NCBI GenBank assembly: GCA_029891385.1
Contig: CM057225.1
Coordinates: 17,226,620 to 17,290,619, forward strand
DNA from: Erythroxylum novogranatense
Lineage: Eukaryota > Streptophyta > Magnoliopsida > Malpighiales > Erythroxylaceae
Length of the DNA: 64,000 nucleotides
Direction of reading: 5' to 3'
Shown here in pieces: positions 22,709 through 34,450 of the stretch (the first letter of the stretch is position 1; each line of letters opens with the position of its first letter). The notes under the pieces were generated by a model. That model had not been told where the DNA came from. It did not search any database and worked only from the letters and a program-made list of their open reading frames with translations. The position numbers and the translations under genes were made by a program.

Positions 22709-25123
22709 CAAATGGCGATCATACAAATAATTACACTATACACAATATTCATTTACACAATCATATATTTCAACCTTTGAAAGACATATTCAAATACATA
22801 GGGACATCCCAAATTTTGCATTCTCATAATTAAACAAAATAAACATTTGAACAATCTTCTTTACAAATTGAAGTACACATCACAACTTAAACCATTACAT
22901 TGAATACTCAAAATTTATCGTTCTTAAGAAGCTATAGAAAAGGGTTCCTCTAACTTAATACAAACTAACAATCTCGACGCGTCCAAATGTCTTGCAAGGA
23001 TTATCGGCCTTCGTAGACTGCACCTGAGGGGGGAAAAACATGGGTTGAGCTTGACAGCTCAGTGGCTAAACCATTTATAGCCATTGGCTTTAGAGCCACA
23101 CGAACAACCAATACATATGCGTACACGCATGATTATAAACATACATACATCAATGGTAATTCATCAATTTCAAAGCAAGTGACATTTCATAATTCAATTT
23201 ATCATCACATATTTAATGCAATTCATTTCAACACAAACTTAGTTCATCCAAATGCAATGCACACTTCAATGGCTTGAGGGTTAGTGAACAAAGCAGCGAA
23301 ACCGAAGTTTGCGCCGTGAAGCTAAACGATTCCACTTCGGATCTCGTGGGCCTGGCGGGCAGCCGGAGAAGGCTTTGGTCGTCAACGCACGTGACTCAAA
23401 GCAGTTCCACTCTCGCCACACAAAGCACATAATTCAATTCAATGCTTAATTTAATCATTCATAGACAAAATGTCACGATTCACATGACATAGGCATAATT
23501 CAATTGTTCATACTCTCATTTCTTTCTTATACAAAATGCCATGATTTATCCCAATGGCATAACAAACATAGCGAAATGTCAAGCATCACACAATGTGTGA
23601 CATGACATAATCACAATTTCATGATTCAATCATCCATACATATACAAAATGCCATAATTCAATTTAATGGCATGATAATCATATCCAAACGTCAAGCATT
23701 TCAAATTACATAACATGGCATATTCACAGTTTCATTTATTCCATCAATTAGGCAAATATCATATCAACATAACAACCATTCTAAGTCAATCATTTAACAC
23801 ATAGCACACATACACACATTTTTGCCCGTTTGCACCAAAAACCATAAAGGGTTTACCCACCTTACAGTCGAAAATCCACGAATCACTTGTCCGCTTCCTC
23901 TTGCTCTTTGATTGACCCTTGATTTCCTAAACAAAACCAACAATTCATCAACTCCTCTTCAATTTTTGAAAATTCCTTTTTAAAACCCTAAAAACCCTTT
24001 TCAACTTCCCTCTAACCTCTACATAGCTCATCTAGGTTGGAAAACTCCAAACCTAGCTAAAAACCCCAAAAACCTTACAAATTTCACTATTCATCATCTT
24101 CTTCACTAAACTTTCTCTCTCTAGAATCTTCCATAACCAAACCCTAACCCATTCTTAAATAAAAACATGGAGAAGAAGAAGAATATACCTTAGGAGGCTT
24201 GAATCTTCTCCCTTTTCTCCTTTCTTTTTCTTCTTCTTTCTTCCTCCTTCTCTTCTTCTTTCCTTCTTTTCTTTTCTTCTTCTCGACCCTCTCTCTTCTC
24301 TCTCTCTTCTTTTCTTTTTCTTCTTTTTCCTCCTCATTTTCGTGGGTCTCTTCTTTAAAAAGCCTACTCCCATGTCTTTTGACCCTAATGCCCTTACTAA
24401 TGTGCCTTGTAACCTTAGAAGTTTAAGTGGCTTGACCTCTTTGCCCCTCATGTCATCTTTCCACCTTAATTTAATTAATTCATGCCATATGATCTTAGTC
24501 AAATTAACATACTAATTAACTCCCATTAACATGCTAATTAATCACATTAACATGCTAATTAATTCCTCAAAGTCATCAAATATGACAAAGTCTCAAAATG
24601 TCATAAAATCATGCTTAACTTAGAACATTTTTCTAATCATCAAATTGAAGGAATTTGCTAGAACTTCCTTCTAGAGAAATCTTCCTCATTGTCTTACGTT
24701 TCCAACAACACCAAAAATGCTCAAATCGGGTCAGAAACGAAAGAGTTATGGTTGAATTACTATCGGACCTGCACAAAATCCGAGACTGAACATTAACCCA
24801 ACTTTGACTCGTAAATTTACAACCTTAGGGACTAAATTAAAACTCGATCCCTTCATATGATTTGTAGCCCCATATCTTAATTTTAATTTTCTTCAAGAAT
24901 CGACTAAATCGGAGTTGTACAGCTCCCGAATTCCTCAAAATACTGAACTATGTTCAGAAAGTTATCCAACTCATGACCTTTAACCAATCCTATGACTTTT
25001 GATTCAATCAATCTCTTTCCATTTCATTTCAATCTCATAATTTCCTCTCTTATTTACATAAAACTACTTGCCAATAATTCCTCGGTTAAAAGTCCTTGCT
25101 CATAGAAAGGTTCGGGGTCCAAC
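22709..25123 (-). other. Diverged LTR relic related to LTRs A-D
   Basis: Continuation of 12291-13514 across the 13515 insertion. It keeps the module order of LTRs A-D on the same strand: acceptor-like CCTCAG|GTGCAG near 23025, a GGTTGAGCTTGACAGC box, the ATGGCTTGAGGG to GCACGTGAC block (23270-23395), donor-like AG|GTGGGTAAACC near 23860, a polypyrimidine leader (24199-24345) and the terminal TCGGGGTCCAACA ending at 25123. No coding content. Confidence 0.65.
24199..24345 (-). repeat. Polypyrimidine tract (purine-rich on the LTR strand)
   Basis: About 145 bases of nearly pure C/T on the plus strand. It lies just downstream of a TATA-like TTTTTAAAG (minus strand, near 24355) and upstream of the donor-like site, as does the purine leader of the related LTRs. 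The Lys/Arg/Glu-rich frame read from it is a by-product. Confidence 0.85.
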
Positions 25124-25912
25124 ATTAGTGGCATTGGAGCTCCTCACGGACTCCCATAAGTTTATGGCTACACATGACCGCTTCGCGGGAATGTAACGTG
25201 TAGTACGTTCCGTTTCGGATCCACCCGAACCACTTTTCTGTGATTATGTAATAGGTTGATTTGTAAATTAGTTGATGTGATGAATTTTTGTGAAGAGATT
25301 TGTGAAATTGAAAACGTTTTTATCAATGTGATATTGTTTTGAAAATGAATGAATGAATAATGTTTTTGCTTATTCTTAATTATTAAGTTGTTACCCATTG
25401 AGCCGTCGAGCTCACACCCCATTTTTCCATCCACAGACGTCGAGCGAGAAACCGAGTCACCGCATCGGGATTGAGGCATTACTCCGATGCATTTTGCTTT
25501 TGAAGTCATATTTGAAAAAATAAAGCTTTAGGTCACATTTTGGATGAAATGACTCTCTTTGTATTTAACTTTTGATACTTTCGTTGTATTCGGGCTAAAA
25601 TGCCCTCTACAGCTTTACATTAACTTGTTTCCATGTAAATGTAAGAGTTTTTAATTTTAAATGTATCTTGTATATGTTTTATAAAAATGTATTGTTGTAT
25701 GGTTACAATTGACAAAAAGAAAGAATGAGATTGTGTTGCTTTATAGTTTGGAATTGAGTAAATGTTTAGGAGTGCGGTTGCTGCCATTTGAATTGTGTTT
25801 GGAGATATATTTGGATTGGATTATGTTGTGGGATATTGGAGATTGAATTTTTATGCAGGTAATGGAGTTGGGTTGTGGCTTGAGGAATTTTTGGCTAGAG
25901 CAATTTTAGGAG
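25124..25912 (+). other. LTR relic, plus-strand orientation
   Basis: Contains GTTACCCATTGAGCCG then CATTTTTCCATCCACAG (25389-25436), the reverse complement equivalent of the acceptor region of LTRs A-D (near 28905-28960), so this piece is oriented oppositely. No coding signal or clean LTR end. Confidence 0.5.
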
Positions 25913-26690
25913 AGGTGCTGTCCAATTTTTCTTAAAATGGGCAGAAACTTGATTTGTGTTTTAGACATCTTTAGAGTTTGAATTGAATTGGGAGGTCTTC
26001 TTGAAGATTTTAGAACATGTTTAGAAATTTCCAATGATATAAAATTTGTCACATTTGGACTTAGGATGAAGAAGTTATAAGGGTTGAAAGATTTCATTTA
26101 CTGTTGATAAGGGTTAGGTTTGTGCAGTAACTTTGGAAGGGTTTTTCACCCGCCTTAGAGCCTGATTTGATTTTTTCACTCTTCATAGAAAATGTATATT
26201 ATCTTTTCCCCTTTACATTTATGTATAATACGCAATTATTGGAGTTAGGAATAAAAAATTATAAGGTTAGAAAGATTGCAGGTACTATTCATTTGGTCAA
26301 TTACACTGTTTCATTAGCCATTGTATAGGCAGAAACTTTGAAAGTATTTTTACCTCTTTAAATGACTGAATTGATTTTTGTACCCTTCATGAAATTTGTA
26401 GATCATCTCTTTATCTTTCCAATGAGGTAAAATGTGACATTTTTAGGCTTTTTTGATAAAAGATATGAATTTTCAAACTTCTGGTATAGTGTAGGACTTT
26501 TTCAATTTTAGCAGAAACTTTGAAGCAACTTTTGGCCCCCTTAAAGGCCAAAGTAGTTTTTCAATCCTTCATGGAAGTTGTAGAGTTTCCTTTTAGCTTT
26601 TCATTGATATCAAATTTGAAAAATTTGGATTTCGAGGTGAAGAGTTATAAATTTTCAAAGTTGGAGAAGTTTTAATTTGTTTTTTTTAAT
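25913..26690. repeat. Four diverged ~180-205 bp tandem units
   Basis: Units begin near 25913, 26124, 26329 and 26511. Each has a GCAGAAACTTTGAA-like opening, then CCTTCATGAAATTTGTAGA, a TCTTTCCAATGA-like stretch, and a GAAGAGTTATAAATTTTCAA-like close. The reverse complement resembles the ~180-bp units of LTR A at 33945-34450 (ACAACTTTCATGAAGACC). Confidence 0.7.
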
Positions 26691-26703
26691 TGAAAAGAAA
26701 TTG

Positions 26704-26785
26704 CGTCGCACTCTGTAGAGTGCAAGGGCTGCCTCGCACTCCACAGAGTGAGAGACCTCGCACTCTGCTGAGTGCGAGGCTTGCT
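26704..26785. repeat. Three CTCGCACTC palindromes
   Basis: Three successive inverted repeats: TCGCACTCTGTAGAGTGCA (26706-26724), TCGCACTCCACAGAGTG (about 26733-26750) and CTCGCACTC...GAGTGCGAG (26757-26778). They follow the tandem units and precede a GACCCCCGATTTGAGTGATT box near 26872, the same order as palindrome cluster and box in the other LTRs. Confidence 0.85.
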
Positions 26786-27313
26786 CAAATATTTTTTTTA
26801 ATTTTATTTTATGTTTTCCTATTTTCTAAATTAAGCACATTTTCACTATTCTAATTATAATTCTTTCGTTTGACCCCCGATTTGAGTGATTTTCGAAGCT
26901 TTGGTTTTCTAAAAAAATTTTCTTCCCCCTTTTATGCGATTTTAGAGTTTCCAGGTTTTAGTTAGAATTTATGGATAAAAATCGAAGGGAGTCAATTATG
27001 TGACGTTAATGAATACAATTCTATTTTTGAGCGATTTTGCGATCTATAGAGTTCCGATTGAGGAGATTTCTGATTCTATTTGGCCTAGAGATATGGAATT
27101 ACATTTTAGCTTAGGAATCAAATTTAATTATAGGCCCTAAGTAGATCAATTTTATTGAGAGAGATTAGGATGAATTTATCAAGATACGTTCGAAAGTAAG
27201 TGAAATAAGTTTGATTTGAGTTTCTTCTGTGGTGAGGAGTCCCTCCCTCGTGAGTTTGCACGTCCAGATGTCACGTAGGACATTCGGAGTCGTGACTCAC
27301 TGGGGAGGGGTTC
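26786..27313 (+). other. LTR relic downstream of the palindromes
   Basis: AT-rich, no coding signal. Includes GACCCCCGATTTGAGTGATTTTCGAAGC-like box sequence and, at 27229-27313, a short GC-richer stretch (CCCTCCCTCGTGAG, CATTCGGAGTCGTGAC) ending at the minisatellite. Confidence 0.5.
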
Positions 27314-27788
27314 CAACAGTCTTAGTTTTCATCGTCCTAGTTTCCCATTGTCCTAATTTCTATCGTCTTAGTTTCCATCGTCTTAGTTCCGATCGTCTTA
27401 GTACACATCGTCTTAGTTTCCATCATCTTAGTTTCCATCGTCTTAGTTCCTATCGTCTTAGTATCCATCATCTTAGTTTCCATCATGTTAGTTTCCATCG
27501 TCTTAGTTCCTATCATCTTTGTATCCATCGTCTTAGTTTCCATCGTCTTAGTTTCCTATCGTCTTAGCTTCTATCATCTTAGTTTCCATCGTCTTAGTTT
27601 CCATCGTCTTAGTTTCTATCGTCTTAGTTTCTATCATCTTAGTATCTATCCTCTTAGTTTCCATCATCATAGTTTCCATCGTCTTAGTTTCCATCATCTT
27701 AGTTTCCATCATCTTAGTTTCTATAGTCTTAGTTTCCATCGTCTTAGTTCCTATCGTCTTAGTATCCATTATCTTAGTTTCCATCGTG
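27314..27788. repeat. 15-bp minisatellite, array 2 (about 31 units)
   Basis: The largest array of the CATCGTCTTAGTTTC unit, with 14-16 base variants. Both strands stay open: the minus strand would read METKTMETK-type and the plus strand SFHRLSFHRLS-type repeats. These are side-effects of the period of three codons, not genes. Confidence 0.95.
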
Positions 27789-28166
27789 CATCTCCCCTTA
27801 AAAAGATCATAACTCTCGACTCAGATGTCTACAAATTCCATGTTATATACTGTTGGAAAGATAAAAGAAAGATCTACAACTCGCAAGAAGGAAACTTTGC
27901 TAAAATATATCTAGATTAATCTAGATGTTCTCTCGAATTCAGAACACGAATTTTACATTCAGCCTCCAATATACTGCACCCAGTTCTCAACTTCATGAAA
28001 TTTTGAGACTCTTAGAGACATAATTGAAATTTGATGTCTTCATACGAAATGTAGCCATACATCTCTATGTTAATAAAAATAAAAAATCATATTGTTTGGA
28101 CAACTAGAGAAAAGGTTATGGCTAAAAGACTGAAGCATATTCAGTGAGCATTTTCCATATTTTCAA
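27789..28166 (-). other. Flank of minisatellite, interrupted LTR relic
   Basis: Near-duplicate of 61258-61610 (GCATCTCCCCTTAAAAAGATC, GAAAGATCTACAACTC, ATCTAGATTAATCTAGAT, TTTGGACAACTAGAGAAAA). Its right end, TTTTCAA, is the left flank of the 28167-61058 insertion. The sequence resumes at 61064 with ACTTCC, and the uninterrupted form TTTTCAAACTTCC is present at 61597-61609. Confidence 0.8.
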
Positions 28167-28904
28167 TGTTGGGACCCGATCCGGAGACCGACGGCCCAAC
28201 CCGAAAACGGAAAACGAATACGAATACGAACCAATATGAATCGAATCAAAGCAAGGAAACGAAACATAAGGTGAAATCAAATCAGATCTGAAGCAAACTT
28301 GGATCACAAAGCTCAACAAATCATTAACGAATCGAAGCAAATCGAATCGAAACCAATTTCGATACGTAACAAAAGCGGAGCCGACATCCGTGAACAAGTA
28401 TCAAAGAAAGCGTTCGTTGGAAACCTTAAGACTATCGGTCAAAACTAATCCAATCCGTCTACATTTTTTTTTCTTTCTTTCTTTCATTTTCATTCCATCT
28501 CTTACAAGTGACTTCAATATCCTCAATCCAATAACATTCACATACAATCGCACTATCCAACGTCCAATACCCGTTCATTCACATTTCTCCATATACAAAT
28601 CATGCTTATATCTCGATTGGACATACACAAGTTATATAACATATCCATGTGCAATACCATAACTCAATAACCTCATCCAAACCTCATAAATACAATTACG
28701 ATTTATACACCATTTCATAAATCAAAGCTTTATACAAATCATAGTGGCATTTTCAAGCCTTATACATTACCCATAACCCTAAACCAAAGTACACAATACA
28801 CAACAATTTCAGACTTCTCGTGACCATCTCACTTAACAATAATACAATAAAACACATGTAAACAGAAATCTTCATTTTCTTTCACCCGATCTTCTTCTCA
28901 TCAC

Positions 28905-29601
28905 CTGTGGATGGGAATGAAGGGGGGTGAGCTTTACAGCCCGTGGGTAACAGTTTATAACGAATATATATAAGCAAAATCCTTGAAATTCTTTTTCTTT
29001 TCTGGTCTTGGAAAATATTTCTTTGAAATCCGTAAGCACATTTTCAAAAGTACTTTTCTCGTTGTAGCCAAAATCGCCATTTGCAAAACATATGATTTTA
29101 GGCTTTCACCATAAACCCATAAATTTATAAAACATGAATGCATCAACTCGGCAATTCATAGATGCAATGGCAATTCACATATACAATGCACAACACATGG
29201 CTCGAGAGTTCCGTGGAACACAACGAATAAACCGAAGTTTATCGTAAACACAACGAGTCCGATTTCAGGATCTCGTGGCCTCTAACAGGCATTTGGGAGG
29301 CGAGCTTAAGCGTCGGCGCACGTGACTAACACAACGTTCCTCTCTCACCCAAACAAAACACATACTCATGCTCAATCACTTTATCGAATGCTCTTTTCCA
29401 AATATCTGAAATGCCATGGAATCTTTCGAGGCATAACACAAATGTATTTTGCATTTCATCAAACGTTTATGTATGGAATCAATAATGATTTTCAAATCAT
29501 TCACATAATGGTGCAACATTTACGATGCAATTGAAATCGAAAATCTCTTTATTTAAAGAAAGCATTAGTGGCTTATAAATTTTATTATAAACAGTACCCA
29601 C
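28905..29601 (-). other. Putative intron in LTR A (697 bp)
   Basis: Minus-strand donor CGAG|GTGGGTAC at 29604-29595 and acceptor CATCCACAG|GTGATG with AG ending at 28905. Both lie downstream of the minus-strand TATA box at 30191-30201. The same pair recurs in LTRs B, C and D. Inference from signals only. Confidence 0.4.
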
Positions 29602-30190
29602 CTCGAATCGATGCTAGAAACTTGTTCCTTGCTCCAATTTGTCCATTGATTCCTTCTTTCTTCCAGTTTAACTTTACCTAAATCAATTCCACACAAATTC
29701 AATATCATAATTAACTTAATCCTCACATTGAACTTAGAAACACTAATCCCTCATATATTCAAGCTTTCTAAATCACAAATTTCCAAAATCCCCAAATTAT
29801 AAATTTGGGCATAAACCCTAATTAATTTCCATCCAAAATTAAACCCATAATACTTAGCAATCAAAAAAATTAACTTCAAAATCCACAAACCCATTTCATT
29901 TTCCATGATTCTAAACCAAAACTTCAAGATAAACTCAAATCTTAAAATTGCTCTTACCTCATTTCTCCTCCATTTTCGGATTTTCTTGGTTCAAGGGGAA
30001 GCTCTCTTCATCCTCCACCTTTTTCTCTCTTGGAATGACATTAAAATCTCTCTTCAAGTGATAGAAAAATCGAGCCCTAGCTTTCTCCCCCTTTTTCTCC
30101 ACCGAAACTTGCTCTCCCTTCTCTCTTCTCTCTTTTGTTCTTTTCTTTGTTCAAATGTCTTGCTTCCCTTGATAAAAACAACAGCTCAAT

Positions 30191-30201
30191 CCTTTTTATA
30201 G
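30191..30201 (-). promoter_or_regulatory. TATA box of LTR A
   Basis: CTATAAAAAGG on the minus strand, followed by a purine-rich leader (about 30100-30180). LTRs B (near 39863), C (near 46678) and D (near 59063) have the same box. Confidence 0.7.
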
Positions 30202-31429
30202 TGTCATGTCATTTAATGAATGGGGAATGACCCATAAGCCCTTCCATTTAAGCCTACAAACTTAACCCTTTAAGTAAACTTCCGAAATTGCCCCTCCATT
30301 GGCCTTTAAAACTGACATCTTGTCTGATTATTTCGATCAGGTAAATGAAGCCATTTGACAAAACTTTCTTCTAGAGAAATGTTCCTCTATGTCTTACGAA
30401 TCCAATCCTTCAAGAATCGGATCAATCGGAGCTCTATAACCCAAGATATCTCCAAAATACTGAAGTATGTTCTTCAGACTCGAGGCTGAACACTACACCT
30501 AACTTCCGACCTGAATTTGGAAGTCTTAGAGGCTACATTTGTAACATCCCGTTACTGCGAGCAAGGGTATTCTGGTAATTTGGGACGGACCGAAAGGTCT
30601 CATTGCATTTACTGATTGATTCTGTTACTGACCTCTGATTTCAGAGGAACTGGTTTCTTGCATATGTATTTATTCATAGGTACATGCATTCATGATTTTT
30701 CCGGCATTTAATTGTAAGTATGAACTGATTGCATTGTGAATTGACTGGACTGACTGAATTGACTATTTGAGAGTTGATTAAGGAATTAGGAGTTATTGGG
30801 TTCAATGGACTGATTTAGAATTGTTTACGAGTGATTGGTAATTTATAGAGGCTTACAGGAAATTTTCGGGAAATTCGGGAGAAAAAGTTCGAACCGGAAA
30901 TTTTGGAGTGATAGACCGATTGACTGTATAGTACTGAAAGAACTGTTCAATGGCAAAGAAAAAAATTAGAATTTTACTGATAGGAAATAAATATGTTAAG
31001 TCATTGAAATTTAGAGACTGAAATTTGGACTGATATGGAGACTTAGGTCTATATATATAGCCTAGGTTTGAGAAATTTGGGGGAAAATCACCTAAGGCTC
31101 TTCGTTTCTCCTTCTTCCCTCTACGGTGTCCTTCGATTCCTCCATAGGTAAGGATTTCTTGATTCTTTCTTATGGGTTTTCTTCTGATTGTGCTAGGCTA
31201 AGTGATTTATGGTGATTGGTGAAGGTTAGAAGCTTTGAGATTGGTGGATCGTGGGTTTCGGCTGATTTCTGTGGTTCTGACGATTTGGGTTTCGATCTGT
31301 GATTTGGTAAGGTTTTAAGGCTTTAATGTTGTCCTTAATGGTTGTTATCAGCATTTATGGCATTTATTGGGTAAGTTTGAGTAGTTAGAGTGTTAATGGG
31401 GGGTTTTAATGGCGTTAATGGCGGAAGAT

Positions 31430-31650
31430 CGATCGGAGAAGACGATCGGACCAGACGTCGCGTCATGACAAGGCATCAGAAGTTTCGTCCGCGATTTAAT
31501 AAATTGAATTTAATTAAATGTGTTAGTCGCGGCGAGCTTGGGTAGACGACGCGACGAGTGGAAAAATTGGTACGTCGCGGCGAGCTGAGTGGGAGTGTTC
31601 GCCGCGGCGAACGTTTTATCGTCATGACGAACGACATTTGACGTCATGAC
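31430..31650. repeat. Palindrome cluster in the solo LTR
   Basis: CpG-rich block with CGTCGCGTCATGAC, GTCGCGGCGAGC, CGCCGCGGCGAACG and CGTCATGACGA elements just upstream of the CATATCTTTTGGTGTAGACC box. GTCGCGAC and GTCATGAC versions alternate, as expected if paired CpGs had decayed to CA and TG. Confidence 0.75.
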
Positions 31651-32207
31651 GAGGAACTATTTCATTGGTTTAAATTATGGTTTATCGGGCATATCTTTTG
31701 GTGTAGACCTCCAATTGAGGTAATTTTAGATTCGTTATGAAATAGGAAAAGAGGCCTACAACTGAGAATAATTATGGGAATTTGATTTGATTTAATTGGT
31801 ACTGAATTATAGAGATTTAGGGTCAATTGTGATTCATAGTGTGACCTAAGTGTCAAATTGAGACTATTGGAGTTTTAATTAGAATTTGCAATAGAGGTTT
31901 CAACCCGATAAATAGGATATTGCTATAGGTGATTCAAATTGAGGAAATTGACTGAATTTTAGGAATGGATCATTGATTGGTTATCAATTGAACAAAGAGA
32001 TAGGATTGAGCTTTAAGCACCGAAATTGGGATTTAGCTTAGGAAAATCGTGATCATGCATCGTACATCATTTCATCGAGGCATATGCATTCTTGGCTATT
32101 TAATTTAGCATCTAGTAATGGACCGTATTTTATGTTATAGAGGCGCCGTTGGATCGTCGTTCCACGGACATTCTTTGGGACTTCGCAAAGAGTTCGGAAG
32201 TTACAAA

Positions 32208-32970
32208 GTGAGTAACCTAGTTGGTTTCTCAAATTCGATCGTTTAAATGCTCTATGTGAATTACATGCCAAATGTGAAATCAGATGATTATTCTTGAAAT
32301 ATACATGATCGGATGTATGCTTCTCAGATTGACTATGAAGATGGCATGATTTATGAAATATCTGAAATGTAAATGATCAAATGGTGGATTGAATTATTGA
32401 TCGAATCGAACTCATCGTGTATTCTTGAGAGATACAATCTCGGGCTTTATAGCCATACATCAATCATCAATTATCAATTATGAACATCGCATTGCATACA
32501 TAAATGCATGATCGATAAAGGATGTGACCCAAGTTGCTAATATCATCGAAAAGAGCCTCGAGCTCGACACAGATCGTCTTGCCCGCCCAGGGGAGAAATC
32601 TCGACGCGCGCCCCCCCATCGAACACCGATCGAGCACTTGGGCTGTCATCAATAAGCGGAAAGAGTCTCATATGCATTATATACATGGTGATTGAATTGC
32701 TAAATTGTGTGATGATTTATGAATTGTGTGATGCCATGATCGATCGCAAATTATGATGTTGTATCAGAAGCGTCTCTATACTATCGTAACGTTGTTATCG
32801 ATACTATACAATCGATATAGACTATCGTACCTTCGTTATATTATACCGTTAATTGATATCATCAGATCGCGTCTTTACGCGATTTGCGTAATGCATGATT
32901 TGAGTGAACCATCGATGATGGTTTCTCACTGAGTTCGCAAACTCACCCAAAATTGCAATCTATTTTTCAG
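32208..32970 (+). other. Putative LTR intron in the solo LTR
   Basis: Donor GTGAGTAACC at 32208 (preceded by AAA where relatives have CAG) and acceptor CTATTTTTCAG ending 32970, at positions homologous to those in the 50860 element. Confidence 0.35.
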
Positions 32971-33655
32971 GACTGATAGGCTAGACTCCTAGCTCCGAAG
33001 ATATTCATTCCTGCCGTGCGATTTCTTTGGCGAGGGACGTGATGGCACATGTGTCGGTCACCGGGTTAGCTTTGAGGATGACTTAGATAGATGTTTGTAT
33101 CGGTTTCCTTTTGGTTTTGTTAGAGAGGCGATAGACTTGTCTATTCGACATTGGATGACCGTATGCGGATGATTATTATTTTGGATTCAAATATCTTGGT
33201 TTACGATATTGAGTTATTTTATGGTTTTAATTTATTGCGATGCCATGTGGTTATTAGTGGAAAAATGTTCTGGTAGTGCACCTTCATCGTGGGATATGTA
33301 TCGGAGCGACCTCCTGGTTTCGATGTGTGCCCTACGGTGAGGGGGCGCTACAACATTGCTGATCGGTTCCTTCATAACATTTGTAGCCCCATGTCTCTAT
33401 TTTTATTTTCAAAAAGAATCAAATCGATCGGAGCTCTACCGATCGAGATATCTCTAAAACACTGAACACTATTCAAACTTTTATAACCGATCAGTTCACA
33501 AAAATCTGAGCTATCTTTCTCCATTTAATTCCAAAACTGATCTATATAGTATGAAAAGATAGAAAAATGTCTTAGGAATCCAACGCTTCAAAAATCGGCT
33601 CAATCGGAGGTCTACACAAAAAGTTATGGCCAAAAGAAAGAAGAGGGTCAAAACA

Positions 33656-33895
33656 CAAAAGCAAGACGATGATGTCACAACAGACGCAAAAATGCGTGCC
33701 TGTGATGATGTCGACCTGAGACGCAAAAATTAAATGCGTGATGACGTCAAGACAGACGCATAAAAATTGTCTGTGATGACGCCAGACAGACGCAAAAATT
33801 GCCTATGATGACGTCATCACAGGCGAAGATAATCGTCTGTGATGACGCCAAGACAGACGAAAATTGGCTCCGTGATGACGTCATCACGAAGAAAA
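33656..33895. repeat. Palindromic 34-bp repeat cluster in LTR A
   Basis: About six degraded units of the array that is clean in LTR D (59708-59915). Each unit pairs CACAGACG with CGTCTGTG around an A/T centre and ends in TGACGTCA. Many units here read GATGACGTCAAGACAGACG or GTCACAACAGACG instead of GTCAGCACAGACG. Confidence 0.85.
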
Positions 33896-33944
33896 ATGAA
33901 GACTAACTTCGTCGACCCTTTCTCCGAACATCCCTACTTAGAAA

Positions 33945-34450
33945 GATCATAACTTTCTACTCAGAACTCCAAATAAGACACGGTTTGATTCGTTGGAAAG
34001 CTAAGAGACAGATCTAAAATTTTCTAGAAGGACTCAAAGGAAAACTCAGTCTTTAAAGGGGTCAAAAATGTACTCAAATATGATCTATAGATAATCTCCT
34101 CAAAACTTTACATAGTACCTCAACTTGCAAACATCATAACTTTTTACGCAGAACTCCAAATAAGACAAACTTGGTGTCTATAGAACGGTAAAGAAACTCT
34201 CTACAACTTTCATGAAGACCTTAAAAATCAGAACGACCTATAAATGGGTCAAAAACTCCATGCAAACTGACTGGTCGATCAACCCCACACTAAACAACAT
34301 CAAAACTTCTAAAAATCATAACTTCTCGTCCCGATATCGAAAAATTTCATACTTTATGGCGTTAGAAAGCTGGAAACATGAGCTACAACTTTCATTAAGA
34401 CCACTTTGGCCAAATATATCTAGATCAGTACAGATTTGCCATTGAATTTT
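33945..34450. repeat. Three diverged ~180-bp tandem units in LTR A
   Basis: Units start at GATCATAACTTTCTACTCAG (near 33945), CATCATAACTTTTTACGCAG (near 34130) and AATCATAACTTCTCGTCCCG (near 34312), spaced about 186 and 180 bases. Each contains a GAACTCCAAATAAGAC-like stretch and ends with a CTACAACTTTCAT-like phrase. Equivalent blocks are in LTRs B, C and D. Confidence 0.7.

Larger units (their letters stand above)
30540..33352 (+). mobile_element. Solo LTR of the gypsy family, nested in LTR A (2,813 bp)
   Basis: Starts TGTAACATCCCGTTAC and ends GGGGGCGCTACA, with 5-bp duplication ACATT at 30535-30539 and 33353-33357. Removing it plus one duplication restores GAGGCTACATTGCTGATCGG, exactly what LTR B shows at 40200-40219. 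It is homologous over its length to the LTR of the coding gypsy element (6831-9774), reversed. TATA TATATATATAG near 31052, palindrome cluster 31430-31650. No PBS or interior follows, so it is a solo LTR left by LTR-LTR recombination. Confidence 0.96.

Noticed and set aside
24155..24502. 115-codon Lys/Arg/Glu-rich frame on the minus strand
   Set aside because: It is the translation of a polypyrimidine leader tract in an LTR relic, with no domain.
27337..27919. Open frames with METKTMETK-type and SFHRLSFHRLS-type repeats
   Set aside because: They come from a 15-bp minisatellite whose period is a multiple of three, so frames stay open on both strands. They have no unique N- or C-terminal domain.
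33656..33895. Regularly spaced palindromic repeats considered as a CRISPR array
   Set aside because: Units are contiguous without unique spacers, sit inside plant LTRs and are repeated in all four LTR copies.
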